From Agarivorans litoreus (GTDB lineage: Bacteria > Pseudomonadota > Gammaproteobacteria > Enterobacterales > Celerinatantimonadaceae), in NCBI RefSeq assembly GCF_019649015.1, contig NZ_BLPI01000001.1, positions 1,897,001-1,961,000 on the forward strand: a stretch of 64,000 nt of DNA, written 5' to 3'. Position numbers and translations under genes: made by a program. The notes under the pieces are model-generated. The model worked only from the letters and a program-made list of their open reading frames with translations. It ran no database searches and was not told the origin of the DNA. Of this stretch, positions 19,878 to 29,270 are shown one piece after another. Each line of letters begins with the position of its first letter. The first letter of the stretch is position 1.

Positions 19878-20789
19878 TTAAGCATCAAGTTGTAGCCGGG
19901 GTAAAATCACATAAAAACCTTTGAACTCGGCGGCCACCTGATTGTTATTACACACTTGTACAGTAACGGTCATTTTGCACTTTTTGCCTTCGATGAGCGG
20001 CAGTAAACTGCCTTTCATTTGGCGCTTCTTCACCTTTGCTAAAGCATCTTGGTCAATCGCTTTACGATGTTTAATTTCCCCTTTGGCTAATACGATGTCA
20101 CCAGCAAACCCATGCTCTTCTAACATCAACCAAATCATCCCCCAGCCCGACAACACTGCCTGGCTGTATATGCTACCAGCAAACATGGTGGAATGAGGGT
20201 TGCCGTTTCCGGCAATGGGTAACTTAGTGGTCAACTCGTTACCGGTGTATTGATGTAAACGCACCCCCATTTTTTCGCTTAACGGGATTTGTTGGTTAAA
20301 CATCTGCTGTAGCTGAGTACATAGCTTGGGCTGCCTGACAAAGCGATGTTCCGGAGACAACTCTTTAACCATTTGCTGAACTTTGACTTTCACCTTGTCA
20401 AAAGTAGGGCTACCCGCCGGTTCAAAGCCACAACTAATGAAAAAAGCTTGTGCATCACCTCGTGCATTTACCACTATTCGCTTCACGCCTTCATCGTGAG
20501 CAGCTTCCTCAAGTGCCATCATCAATAAAGTACCTAAACCTAGCTTGCGCTGCTCAGGGCAAACCGCAACATGGCGAATAAGTGCTTCTTTATTATCACT
20601 TAAAAACAAACGCCCTACCGCTAAAGGTTCACCTTGGCGGTCTCGAATCATACGGTGAATACTATGATCATCGTAAGCATCTCGCTCGCTGCCTAAAGGC
20701 AGTTGCAAAGGTTTGTTCAATACTTCCCATCGAAATCGATAATACTTATCCATTTCACCCGATGCATCCGGACAGACAACCTTAAACAT
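19878..20789 (-). CDS. fabY: FabY/YiiD-like protein: GNAT domain plus thioesterase-like hotdog domain
   Basis: A 303-residue two-domain protein. Residues ~1-135 are a GNAT acetyltransferase fold (AVGRLFL..., IRHVAVCPEQRKLGLGTLLMMALEEAA with the acetyl-CoA loop, then AQAFFISCGFEPAG). Residues ~160-303 are the YiiD C-terminal hotdog domain (NPHSTMFAGSIYSQAVLSGWGMIWLML, then GDIVLAKGEIKHRKAI). This combination matches E. coli YiiD and the Shewanella/Pseudomonas FabY type beta-ketoacyl-ACP synthase described as initiating fatty-acid synthesis; I cannot decide between the two activities. Start at the ATG at 20789 (MFKVVCPDA) after AAGGG. Confidence 0.85.
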   Translation of the reverse strand: MFKVVCPDASGEMDKYYRFRWEVLNKPLQLPLGSERDAYDDHSIHRMIRDRQGEPLAVGRLFLSDNKEALIRHVAVCPEQRKLGLGTLLMMALEEAAHDEGVKRIVVNARGDAQAFFISCGFEPAGSPTFDKVKVKVQQMVKELSPEHRFVRQPKLCTQLQQMFNQQIPLSEKMGVRLHQYTGNELTTKLPIAGNGNPHSTMFAGSIYSQAVLSGWGMIWLMLEEHGFAGDIVLAKGEIKHRKAIDQDALAKVKKRQMKGSLLPLIEGKKCKMTVTVQVCNNNQVAAEFKGFYVILPRLQLDA

Positions 20790-20880
20790 GGCTTTTCCCT
20801 TCTTGCTTGCTAGCACTAATCCTAACGCTTTTATAATCGGCAGTTACCATTAACAATGATTCACTAAGCATGGTGGACAA

Positions 20881-21315
20881 TTAATGGTTGCTTACCCTAG
20901 CATTTTTACATACTGCACCTAACTGCAACAATAAACCAACACTTAACATGGTAGTTAGCATGTCCATCACACTGTGGTAATTCAATGCCCACATCAACAC
21001 TAAGTAGCTAAGATAAGCAAGCCAAGTGAACCAACGAAATTTGCTAGCAACGCGGTGAATAGCCAGCTGCAAACTAAACGCAACAGCAGTGTGAGTACTG
21101 TAGTCCAAACCGAATGCAGGCCACCACTGCCAATAGTTATCTGCAATCATCAACGAATAGCTGGTTAATATACTCAGTAACAAAGACACAACTACTTGCT
21201 TAAGCTGCTGGTGCTTTTGATTGGTTTTGAATTGCTGCCACCCCATCCCGAACAGCGCAATAATTAGCAGCGGCGTGTATAAGTCAGCGACTAAAGCTAA
21301 TAAGGTGTAAGACAA
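20881..21315 (-). CDS. Small four-helix membrane protein with PAP2-like motifs
   Basis: A 144-residue hydrophobic protein with about four membrane helices. The TTG at 21315 follows GGAG by 9 bases and is a plausible start. Two motifs recall the second and third signatures of PAP2 phosphatases: LDYSTHTAVAFS (in place of PSGH) and NYHSVMDMLTT (the HxxxD part of SRxxxxxHxxxD). The first motif (KxxxxxxRP) is missing and the catalytic serine-arginine pair is not obvious. It could be a degenerate PAP2-like lipid-binding protein. It lies 92 bp upstream of the fabY-like gene on the same strand and divergent from the DUF945 gene. Confidence 0.65.
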   Translation of the reverse strand: MSYTLLALVADLYTPLLIIALFGMGWQQFKTNQKHQQLKQVVVSLLLSILTSYSLMIADNYWQWWPAFGLDYSTHTAVAFSLQLAIHRVASKFRWFTWLAYLSYLVLMWALNYHSVMDMLTTMLSVGLLLQLGAVCKNARVSNH

Positions 21316-21424
21316 CTAGAGGAACTCCTTACTTAAGAACTAGGTAGACAAGCTTACTATTGCCCAGCAATTACATATAGAATGCTCACTTAGGCAAAAC
21401 GATATTAATGTAGGTTACTGTTCA

Positions 21425-22696
21425 ATGTTCAAAAAAAGCGTAGTTTTGTTAACTCTTCTGCTAGCCAGCGCTGTGGGATGCCAGTTTTTTAGCCAGTACC
21501 AATATCAACAACAGGCCGCTCAGCTACTCGCTCAACTCAACCAACAACATTCGTGGTCGTATAAACAAACAATAACCCACAAAGACTGGTTATCTCGCCA
21601 AGAGCAATGGCAGATTGAGGGTAATCTTGCAGACTTAGGCCTAGAGCCCTATCCATTTAGTGTCGTTTTGCAACACAAAGTAAGGTTTTGGCCTTTATGG
21701 CTAAGTGGTGAATGGCAGGTAGATGCTTCGCAAGGAGATTACCAACACTGGCTACGCGACTTTCAGTTAAGCAAGATCCCCCATCTCGGCCAATGGCAGG
21801 CTAACATACTCACTCAATCCTTGAAGCAAACACTCAGCATTGATGATTTTGAGCACACCTATCCCCAGCTAAAACTTCACTTCAAATCACTGCAGCTATC
21901 GGCAACTAGTGACCTAAATTTTTCAGCCGGCACTGCAGAGGTTCTGTGGCAAGGGATGCTGCTAGATGACAACTCTCAGAACGGCGACCATATTCATCTC
22001 GGACAAGTAAAAGCCGAGGAACATTTTAGCCAGCGCCAAGGATGGACCTTAGTCGAAAACGCAAAGTGGTCTATTGATGAGTTAAAGCTACAATTAGAGC
22101 AAGGTGAAACAGAGTTAGACTTAAAAAAACTGGCGGTAACCAACCAATTTAGTGAACAACAACAACGTGCATACATGAGCGTAAATAGCTCTTTAGAACA
22201 ATTTAGCTTTAAAGAAGCCCAACAACGCTTCAAGTTGAATGACCTAATTCTTACTTCCAAGGTCGGTGGTGTGCCGATGCAGAGCCTAGTAGCGTTAGCA
22301 AACGCTAACCAACAACAAGGTTCAGAACAAAATTTAGATGGCTTGGTGCAACACGCTGTTTCAGAGGGTCTCGAATGGCAGCTCGATCAATTAGCATTAA
22401 AGGTTAATTCCAATTTCCAAAACCTCGCTTTAGTGGGCGACATACATTTATCGGGTACCGCTAAACTACTGCCATTTGAGTTAACAGCGGTGAACAGTCC
22501 ACTGCAGTTATTACGCTACCTAGACCTAAATGTAGCCCTAGACACCAACGATACTCTGTTTAACTATAGCCCCTTATCCTCCTACATTATGGCGCTTCGC
22601 ACTGCTGGCTACGTGATTAATCAAAATGGCCGAGACCAAAGTAAGCTTATTTTTAACGACAGTGAATTCACTATGAATAACTTGCCGGTAAACTAA
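21425..22696 (+). CDS. DUF945/YdgA-like envelope protein
   Basis: A 423-residue protein with a hydrophobic N-terminal segment ending LLASAVGCQFF; the cysteine could be a lipobox (SAVGC), otherwise the segment is an anchor. The rest is an alternating beta-rich sequence with the layout of the YdgA/DUF945 family (GVPMQSLVALANANQQQ...; PLQLLRYLDLNVALD...; YIMALRTAGYVINQNG near the C-terminus). The function of this family is not established. Monocistronic, divergent from the PAP2-like gene. Family call moderately secure. Confidence 0.65.
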   Translation: MFKKSVVLLTLLLASAVGCQFFSQYQYQQQAAQLLAQLNQQHSWSYKQTITHKDWLSRQEQWQIEGNLADLGLEPYPFSVVLQHKVRFWPLWLSGEWQVDASQGDYQHWLRDFQLSKIPHLGQWQANILTQSLKQTLSIDDFEHTYPQLKLHFKSLQLSATSDLNFSAGTAEVLWQGMLLDDNSQNGDHIHLGQVKAEEHFSQRQGWTLVENAKWSIDELKLQLEQGETELDLKKLAVTNQFSEQQQRAYMSVNSSLEQFSFKEAQQRFKLNDLILTSKVGGVPMQSLVALANANQQQGSEQNLDGLVQHAVSEGLEWQLDQLALKVNSNFQNLALVGDIHLSGTAKLLPFELTAVNSPLQLLRYLDLNVALDTNDTLFNYSPLSSYIMALRTAGYVINQNGRDQSKLIFNDSEFTMNNLPVN

Positions 22697-22830
22697 TTAG
22701 CAGATAAAACAAACCATCTTTTCTGACAGCGAACGAATATGTACAAGCCGTATAGTCAACCAAAACAGATAGTAAGATCCAGCAAGCTATCTAAATACTT
22801 TCATGGGATCACCCGATAAATTTCAAGCAA

Positions 22831-22853
22831 AAAAACGGCGCACTAGGCGCCGT
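22831..22853 (-). terminator. Rho-independent terminator after the malM-like gene
   Basis: On the minus strand, ACGGCGC / loop / GCGCCGT is followed by a run of seven T residues, 39 bp after the malM-like stop. This is a canonical intrinsic terminator. Confidence 0.85.
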
Positions 22854-22892
22854 ATAAACAGGGATTAGAAAAAAACACACTTGTGTACTGCA

Positions 22893-23858
22893 CTACTGTT
22901 GCTGCTGTTTCTTTAGCTGTTCCATGAAATGGGATTGAGCTTTAGTTGAACCAGCACGCTCTGCCTCCTCCACTAGGTTTAAGGCCCTAGAGAGGTCATT
23001 CTTTTCTACCGCTTTGCTAATCTGCTCAAGATAAAAGTTCTCGGTATCGCTGAGCATTTCTTCTTTAGTTTGGCTAGCTACTACTGCTGTAGTTGCTGTT
23101 GCTGCCGCGGCAGTGCTCGCTGATTCAGCTTTTATTGGCGCTGGCTCAACGGGCGTAACATTCTGTTGGGTTGTGCTTGCTGGTGCAGTAACAAAAGACG
23201 AACTAAACAACACGTCAGCAAAGCGAATATCTAAGTTACCAATTGGTGAATGCTTAGAGTAATACTTAAAGGTAGCTGGCAACCCTCCGCCAGTTTTTTC
23301 TTCATAGACAGTTTTAGGATCAATCAATTCGGTTCTACCAGCAAACTCGGAGGCCTGACTATAAACCAATATATAACGAGCACGCTTAGCTTGCTCTGGC
23401 TGTAATTCTTGCTTTATGCTGAGGAACCCTTCCTCGTTGAGCGTAGTGTCTTCAACTCTGAGCACTTCTTTAAGCCTTTCATCATAGAAAATAACAGTAG
23501 GTACAAATACCGTTCTGCCAACAATGCTATCTAAATAAAAGGTAAACTGAGTGATGTTTTCAGGAATTAACAACGCAGCTGTATATGAGTTGCCTTCAGG
23601 GAAACGTACCACTGGTGATTTTTCGGTAATATCGATGCGGTTTGTTCTATCTAAAGCTAATAACTGGTATTGCAGTTGAGCGGGAAGCAATGGAGAAACA
23701 TTATTTGACTGCAGATTGGCAGCAATTTTTGCCTCATCTACAAATTGAGTGTTCCAAGTGCGAAACGGATCAGTGACTTCAAAAGGCCTCTCATCACCAG
23801 AGCTTGAACAGCCGCTAGCTAATATACAGCCCACAATTACCGTTAATACTTTTTTCAA
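22893..23858 (-). CDS. MalM-like periplasmic lipoprotein
   Basis: A 321-residue lipoprotein: signal peptide MKKVLTVIVGCILASGC with a lipobox cysteine at residue 17. The middle (FPEGNSYTAALLIPENITQFTFYLDSI, VFVPTVIFYDERL, RYILVYSQ) fits the MalM family, encoded beside lamB in maltose operons of enterics and vibrios and of unknown exact role. The C-terminus adds a low-complexity Ala/Thr/Val linker and a helical tail (KAVEKNDLSRALNLVEEAERAGS) of TPR-like appearance. It lies 88 bp after the porin gene on the same strand, so they form a two-gene unit. Here the neighbours concern beta-glucosides rather than maltose. Confidence 0.82.
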   Translation of the reverse strand: MKKVLTVIVGCILASGCSSSGDERPFEVTDPFRTWNTQFVDEAKIAANLQSNNVSPLLPAQLQYQLLALDRTNRIDITEKSPVVRFPEGNSYTAALLIPENITQFTFYLDSIVGRTVFVPTVIFYDERLKEVLRVEDTTLNEEGFLSIKQELQPEQAKRARYILVYSQASEFAGRTELIDPKTVYEEKTGGGLPATFKYYSKHSPIGNLDIRFADVLFSSSFVTAPASTTQQNVTPVEPAPIKAESASTAAAATATTAVVASQTKEEMLSDTENFYLEQISKAVEKNDLSRALNLVEEAERAGSTKAQSHFMEQLKKQQQQ

Positions 23859-23946
23859 ATTACCACCTCTTTATTGTGGGCGCTAAACACTTAGCGCCCA
23901 CTCCTTGGTTGAGTACCTTAATAAACAGTACTCAGCTTAGCTCGGC

Positions 23947-25158
23947 TTACCACCAAGCTTCAACCATGGCACCAACTTTTGTTAGATCTACATCTTCTTT
24001 ACCATCAGTTGTCACTTGGCCTGTTACCGCGTAGAAGCGAACTACAGGACGTGACCACATGAAGTGACCCACTTGGAAGTTTTGCGACAAGGTGATTTTC
24101 CAAGCGTCACTGTCGTTGGTAGAGCCACCAACTTCTGTACGCTGGGTAAAGTGCATGCCTGCTTCAATAGCGGTAGCCATGTATTCATTCCAATGATGCT
24201 GTGGACGCACAGCAAATGAATACTCTTCTTTTTCATCAAACGAACAACCAGTCTCCTTACAATCAACTAACAAGTAGTTAGCGTTGTATTCCATAGCTGT
24301 CATTTCACCGAAGTTAACTGCACCATCTAAGAACACACCGTAAGAAGCCGCTTCTTTATCTTCATAGTTAGACCAGTTTTGGCCGGCAGAGTTAGAAGAA
24401 ATAAGTGCTGCTGCGTCAGTTTCATAACGAGCCGCCACTTGGAACCAACCATTGCTCAAGCCTTGACGGTAAGAAGCAAATGCTTGCCATGCGTCATTAT
24501 TCTCGATCTGGTCATTCAAATCAGAAGTGGTAAAGGCATAGTTAGCGCGGAATTTAAGTGCGCCTTGCTCGCCTACTTTAATGTCGTGAAGGTTCACATG
24601 CAAAGAGTTAACAGAACCGTTTTTATTGCCCGGATCTGTACCGCCACCACCTTGCGACCAACCCAAATCAAGTTGCGCAAAACCTAAGTTGAGGTTATCA
24701 ACACCCGCACCAGAGCCGTCGGCACTAAGCATGAAATAATCACTTAAGCCACCTTGCTCACGACCGTAAAAGCGTTTGCCTGCCCATACATAAGCATCTG
24801 GTTGAGAAGCAAAGATACCTTTACCACCACCGTAGAATTGAGCTAGGCCGATAGTATCGCCCCAAGTAGGAGAGTAGCCAGGAGTGTTTAACATGACGTT
24901 CATGTCAAACTTAGCATCGCCATTCTCAAAACCTTGAGTAAGCATAAACTCCATCCAGTTATCTTCGTTACCTAGACGGCCAGCACCATTAATTTCGCCG
25001 TGCTCGCCTTTAAACTGAACGATAGGGTCGCTAGATGCTTCAAGAGCATAGCGGCCGTAACCAGAGAAATTGGGGGTACCAGCGAATGAGCTAAGTGAGG
25101 TTGCCGCGGACGCGACTGCAATTGCAATTGTAAGCGCTTTCATTTTCATTTTGTTCAA
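23947..25158 (-). CDS. LamB-like carbohydrate porin
   Basis: A 403-residue outer-membrane porin of the maltoporin family: Sec signal peptide (MKMKALTIAIAVASAATSLSSFA), N-terminal NFSGYGRYALEAS, then YVWAGKRFYGREQGGLSDYFML, a hallmark LamB stretch, and a C-terminal strand ending in tryptophan (VGAMVEAWW). Trimeric beta-barrels of this family pass oligosaccharides by a greasy slide of aromatics. Transcribed with the malM-like gene. Codons 5-9 (AAAATGAAAGCGCTTACA region) contain a LacI-type operator sequence at 25129-25142, unusual for coding DNA. An internal start at MKMKALT (codon 3) is equally possible. Substrate is inferred to be beta-glucan oligosaccharides from context. Confidence 0.88.
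   Translation of the reverse strand: MNKMKMKALTIAIAVASAATSLSSFAGTPNFSGYGRYALEASSDPIVQFKGEHGEINGAGRLGNEDNWMEFMLTQGFENGDAKFDMNVMLNTPGYSPTWGDTIGLAQFYGGGKGIFASQPDAYVWAGKRFYGREQGGLSDYFMLSADGSGAGVDNLNLGFAQLDLGWSQGGGGTDPGNKNGSVNSLHVNLHDIKVGEQGALKFRANYAFTTSDLNDQIENNDAWQAFASYRQGLSNGWFQVAARYETDAAALISSNSAGQNWSNYEDKEAASYGVFLDGAVNFGEMTAMEYNANYLLVDCKETGCSFDEKEEYSFAVRPQHHWNEYMATAIEAGMHFTQRTEVGGSTNDSDAWKITLSQNFQVGHFMWSRPVVRFYAVTGQVTTDGKEDVDLTKVGAMVEAWW
25129..25142. promoter_or_regulatory. LacI-type operator inside the porin signal-peptide codons
   Basis: TGTAAGCGCTTTCA (read as TGAAAGCGCTTACA on the porin strand) is identical in its 14-bp core to the site at 25983-25996 before the GH116 gene. It encodes M-K-A-L-T of the signal peptide. 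A repressor bound here would act as a roadblock within the gene. Confidence 0.65.
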
Positions 25159-26024
25159 CTCCGTGTGAATCTTGAAATTTTATTGGAAGCTTTTTTTATA
25201 TATGGCCAACTAGCCATGGTTTAGCAGTATAGAGCTCAAAATAAGATAAATAAGTGACCTTCATCACTAATGAAAACGCTTGCAAATAGCAGTGATCACA
25301 TTTCAACCAAATTTCATACGTTCTGTTTCATGAAATATACTTCAAAAAACCGCCAATACAAGAAAGCACTTACACACACAAGTGGTTGATTTATATAAAT
25401 AAAAATACGTGCAAAATTGGCAGAGAAATACTCATGAAACAAATGATGTTTTTTCACATAGAGAAGTTCATTACAAAAAACAAACTATGTGAGATGTATC
25501 AAAATTTTTTTTCAAAGTGATCATTTATACAATATATAACGCTGCAATAAACCAAAACACGCGATGCAAACTAGGCATTTAATGGGCTGGCGATAAACTC
25601 ACTTGCGTTATTACTTCAACGTTAAGCAAAAAGCATAAAACAAATGTTAACGCCCACAGTTCTCCCTCAGAAGTGGCACCTGGATACTCATGACCTCCAC
25701 ACTATTTAGTTATTAACAAACTTAACCCATGTTTTTAATAGGCAAACCGTTTTCACCAATAGATGTACAAGCTGAAAAACCAAGTTCATTTAACAGAACA
25801 AGTCCCAAATCCCCTAATCTATATGGCTCATAGCCAACCATAGAACATAAATAATCGATATAAACTAACAAAAAATGACGGCTTCTTTCATAGCTTTCCT
25901 ATTACGAAATCTTTTATTGAAGCCGATCACTTTTTCGAATTGAGGCGCTAAACAAGCAAACTGCAACTGTTAACATGCCATGTGAAAGCGCTTACACATC
26001 TAGGTATTTTAAGAGGTTAAATCA
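25159..26024. promoter_or_regulatory. 866-bp divergent control region between porin and GH116 genes
   Basis: No gene is supported in this AT-rich stretch. It holds two CRP-like sites (GTGA-N6-TCAC at 25254-25267 and TGTGA-N6-TCAAA at 25488-25503) and LacI-type sites at 25271-25286 (TGAAAACGCTTGCAAA), 25361-25376 (AGAAAGCACTTACACA) and 25981-25998. The 500 bp from 25520 to 25980 show nothing recognisable to me. The size is unusual for a divergent promoter. Confidence 0.6.
25981..25998. promoter_or_regulatory. LacI-type operator before the GH116 gene
   Basis: TGTGAAAGCGCTTACACA is a near-perfect palindrome centred on GCGC, of the GalR/LacI type, 26 bp before the GH116 start codon. The same core is seen before the lacI gene of this region. 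Confidence 0.8.
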
Positions 26025-29000
26025 ATGTTGCATCGTTATACCGCACAATCCAGTTATCACGGCCAAGTAAACGACTTGATGAGCCCAGGGTTAGCGGATG
26101 AGTTTATTCAACCTTGGTACGTACCTTTAAGTACGACTCCAGCAGATACAGGAATTGCTTTAGGTGGCATTGGCAGTGCTTATACCTTTACCCCAGCGGG
26201 TACAACGCCGCTATTACATATACTGCCCGGCCTGCATTTAAGCGACCAACAGCGTGATAGCCTGCGTTTAGAAGACTTCTACTTAAGCCAAACTCCGGCC
26301 GACCAGCAACAGCTGCTTATTGTTAACCTCAGCGATTTCCAACAAAAGCAAAAATTCTTTCCGCTAAGCAAGGCTGAGCAAGCACCGTTATTTACAGTAG
26401 ACATGAGTGTAGATGCGCAACTTGCAACACTCCAGCAGCTACTTAGTGAACCAGAGTTCTATCAGTGGAATGCTGCAAACTTAGAGCGCTGGCAGGTCGA
26501 GCTATCCAGCAAGACTCAACAACTGATTGCAAGCGCTCAGCGGCCTACTCAGCTAAACATAAGCTGGCTATTAGATTTTTACGATGGTGCCCTAGGCCTG
26601 CAGCAGCAATCACAGCAGGCCTTAATTGGCGACTGGGAGTCCCCGCAATATAACGGTGTAGCGGCTTGGCCTTGCGAGCAAATAGATTACAGCGCTCTTT
26701 ATCCAGTGGCTAAACAACAGTTTAGCGGCCAGCAAGCAATTCAGGTGAGTAAGTATCACTACAGTCCGGTTATTCCTAATCATGAAGATTGGGCAGCGTT
26801 ACCAGTAAGTTATACCCGAGTGGTATTACACAACACCAGCGACCAGCGCCAAAGCTTTAGCCTAGTAAGATGCCTAGAAAATCTTTCTGGTTTTCAAGCA
26901 ATAAAACAGCGCCCCGGGGTTCAAGATGCGGCATGTAGTTTGGTAAGAGCAGCCAATGCTCAGCAAGCCCATGCCACCAGCTGGCAAACTGAAAGCAGCC
27001 ATCACTGCGCCATAGAAATGAGCGGTAAAGCCAGCCCTGGCGTGGACTTTGATGGCCAAAGCTGTATCTCGGTATCGGCGCCAACGCAGTGTTGCGTAAG
27101 TGCAAAACCTTATTTTTATAGCAACACCAGTGCCCAACAGATTGCTGGAGCACTCGCCAGTGGACGCTTTGCACAGGCGGTTGACCGTGGCATTTATAGC
27201 GGGCGCGAACTAAGCTCGAGCGCCTTGTGTGTTAGCGGTGAGCTAGCCCCAGGCGAAAGTGTTGAGATCTTATTCTCGCTGGTTCTCGACTTCCCGCATA
27301 TTCAATTACCCGGCTTAAGCAGCCAGAAAAAATACCGCCAGTTCTACCCAGAGTCGCAAGGCCGCGCCTTAGCCATTTGTAAGCACGCCATTGAAATAGA
27401 ACCTCAAGTGCAAGCAGCCCTAGCGACGGTTAATCAACAATTAATGCCCGATGCATGCTTGGATACGCTACCCATGTCCACCAGCGGCAAGGCCGAAACC
27501 CGCACGCTAGCGCTAAACACCTTGTCTTTTTTGGCTGAAGCTACAGTGTGGGATGAACAAGATCGATTCTTAGTACGAGAGTGTGCTGACTATCCATTTT
27601 TCAATTCCTTAGATGTTTACTTTTACGGTTCATTCTCGCTGTTACAGTGCTTCCCACGCTTAGATGGGGCAGTAATGCGCCACTTCTCACAGGCTGTTTT
27701 AGCGGAGAACAGCATTGTTCGTCGCCACCACGAGTATGTAGGCCTGCCGCATGCAGACCTACCCAATAGCAAAACCGAAGGTCCTCGCGCAGTGCGCGGC
27801 GCGGTGATTCATGATCTCGGCAGCCCCTTTGATGCTAAACCCGATGCCTATGATTGGCACAACGTTAAAGAGTGGAAAGATTTAGCCCCCAAATACATCT
27901 TAATGCTGTTGCGCCATTACCGCTTTCACGGCGATAAGGCTTTGCTGCAAGATTGCTGGGAAGCTTGCCAAGCAGCCATGCATTACCTACAAGCAATGGT
28001 TGAGCCTGGGCAATGTTTCCCATTAACCCGTGGTACCGACGACACCTTTGATAACCTGTCTTCGCACGGTATTTCGGTATATTGCGGTTCTTTGTGGATA
28101 GCCAGCTTAGAAGCTTACGCCTGCATTGCAGAACTGCTAAACAAAGCCAGTATTCCACAAGAATACCGCTACCTTGCCAGTCGCGCTCGTAAGCAATTTC
28201 AGGCCAGTTTATGGGATGAAAAAGCCGGCTACTTCCACTTTTATGTTACGCCTTTGCAAATTGGTGACGTAACAGAAAAACGGCGCGAGCAACTGATCAC
28301 CAGCTTACGCAACTGCCCATTTGCTCAGCAGTTAAAGCTAAAACAAAACAGCTGCTCTGTGGAACTGGTGGAAGCGCTTAACCGCTGGTTATCTACTCCT
28401 GAACTGTTAGAACTTGGTGAGCTTACAACAAGCGTTGAGCGCTTGTGGGCTAAGCACCATAGCAGCCAAACTTGGCCTATTGACGCCGAAAATCCAAAAT
28501 TATGCCGCCAACTTCGTAAATTAGCGCTAGTTGCCTTGGGCGATTTTTGGCAACCCTCATGGTTAGATAAGCTAAGCCTAGACAGTGACGACAGCTTTGC
28601 CGACCAGTTATTGGCCGATAGCTACTGCCGGATGTTGCAATTGCCTGCAGTTTCTAGCGAGCAACAACAACGCCGCGCCTTAGAGTACGTTTATAAACAC
28701 AACTACCAAATAAACAGCGCGCGAGTAGGAGCAGCCAATTTAGTTAGCCGCAGCGGCGAAACTAAAGAGTGGGATAATTTTCAAGCTCACGATGTGTGGA
28801 TTGGGGTGCAATACTCTTTGGTCAACGCCATGGCTGCCTTAGGCATGCAACAGCAAGCGGCGGATTTACTTAGCGCCTGCTACCGAAATTTGTACCATGA
28901 CGCACGCGTTCCTTTTGCGGCACCAGAGGGCTTTAACGCCAGTTGCCGCTTTGACGCCAAGCAGTTTGCCCAGCTAGATGAGCCCGCAGCAGCCGAGCTT

Positions 29001-29255
29001 AGCAAAGCGCTTATCGAGCTAGGTTTACTTTATGAAGATGGCCGAATCGCCGCCGATATTCCACGCCAGCTCAGCGAATTTAAGCTGCGCAGTGCCGCTG
29101 TGTGTCAACACTTTCAGTTAGACAGCCAAACGCTGTTTTACGCCCTTCACCATACCGGATTGAAGTACACCGCTGGTCGCTACTTCCGCCCTGGGATGAT
29201 CTTTTCACTGCCTTTGGTTAGCTCAACAGCCAAATCAGAACAGCATTCAGCCTAA
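26025..29255 (+). CDS. GH116-family beta-glucosidase-like enzyme
   Basis: A 1076-residue protein without a signal peptide, so cytoplasmic. The N-terminal domain has TGIALGGIGSAYTFTPAGTTP, the entry motif of the GBA2/DUF608 type beta-sandwich. The (alpha/alpha)6 domain contains RECADYPFFNSLDVYFYGSF, where E519 fits the family's nucleophile, and RGTDDTFDNLSSHG...YCGSLWIA, where D676 fits the acid/base (family knowledge from human GBA2 and TxGH116: Glu and Asp about 150 residues apart; here 157). Known GH116 enzymes cleave beta-glucosides, beta-xylosides or GlcNAc-ases. Start ATG 26025 after AGAGGTTAA. Followed 15 bp later by the GH94 gene, so an operon. The substrate is not certain. Confidence 0.8.
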   Translation: MLHRYTAQSSYHGQVNDLMSPGLADEFIQPWYVPLSTTPADTGIALGGIGSAYTFTPAGTTPLLHILPGLHLSDQQRDSLRLEDFYLSQTPADQQQLLIVNLSDFQQKQKFFPLSKAEQAPLFTVDMSVDAQLATLQQLLSEPEFYQWNAANLERWQVELSSKTQQLIASAQRPTQLNISWLLDFYDGALGLQQQSQQALIGDWESPQYNGVAAWPCEQIDYSALYPVAKQQFSGQQAIQVSKYHYSPVIPNHEDWAALPVSYTRVVLHNTSDQRQSFSLVRCLENLSGFQAIKQRPGVQDAACSLVRAANAQQAHATSWQTESSHHCAIEMSGKASPGVDFDGQSCISVSAPTQCCVSAKPYFYSNTSAQQIAGALASGRFAQAVDRGIYSGRELSSSALCVSGELAPGESVEILFSLVLDFPHIQLPGLSSQKKYRQFYPESQGRALAICKHAIEIEPQVQAALATVNQQLMPDACLDTLPMSTSGKAETRTLALNTLSFLAEATVWDEQDRFLVRECADYPFFNSLDVYFYGSFSLLQCFPRLDGAVMRHFSQAVLAENSIVRRHHEYVGLPHADLPNSKTEGPRAVRGAVIHDLGSPFDAKPDAYDWHNVKEWKDLAPKYILMLLRHYRFHGDKALLQDCWEACQAAMHYLQAMVEPGQCFPLTRGTDDTFDNLSSHGISVYCGSLWIASLEAYACIAELLNKASIPQEYRYLASRARKQFQASLWDEKAGYFHFYVTPLQIGDVTEKRREQLITSLRNCPFAQQLKLKQNSCSVELVEALNRWLSTPELLELGELTTSVERLWAKHHSSQTWPIDAENPKLCRQLRKLALVALGDFWQPSWLDKLSLDSDDSFADQLLADSYCRMLQLPAVSSEQQQRRALEYVYKHNYQINSARVGAANLVSRSGETKEWDNFQAHDVWIGVQYSLVNAMAALGMQQQAADLLSACYRNLYHDARVPFAAPEGFNASCRFDAKQFAQLDEPAAAELSKALIELGLLYEDGRIAADIPRQLSEFKLRSAAVCQHFQLDSQTLFYALHHTGLKYTAGRYFRPGMIFSLPLVSSTAKSEQHSA

Positions 29256-29270
29256 TAATTTGAGGTAAAT

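Noticed and set aside
22893-25158. Reading the lamB/malM pair as a maltose system
   Set aside because: No malQ, malP, malEFG or malT is nearby, and the neighbours are beta-glucoside enzymes; the operator sites link them to the LacI regulator of this region.
26025-29255. Initial idea that the 1076-residue protein is a GH94 phosphorylase or sophorooligosaccharide phosphorylase like its neighbour
   Set aside because: It lacks the GxRDxxQD and DDHLW motifs of GH94; GIALGGIG, the ECADYPFFNSLDVYFYGSF-type nucleophile site and GTDDTFD match GH116 instead.
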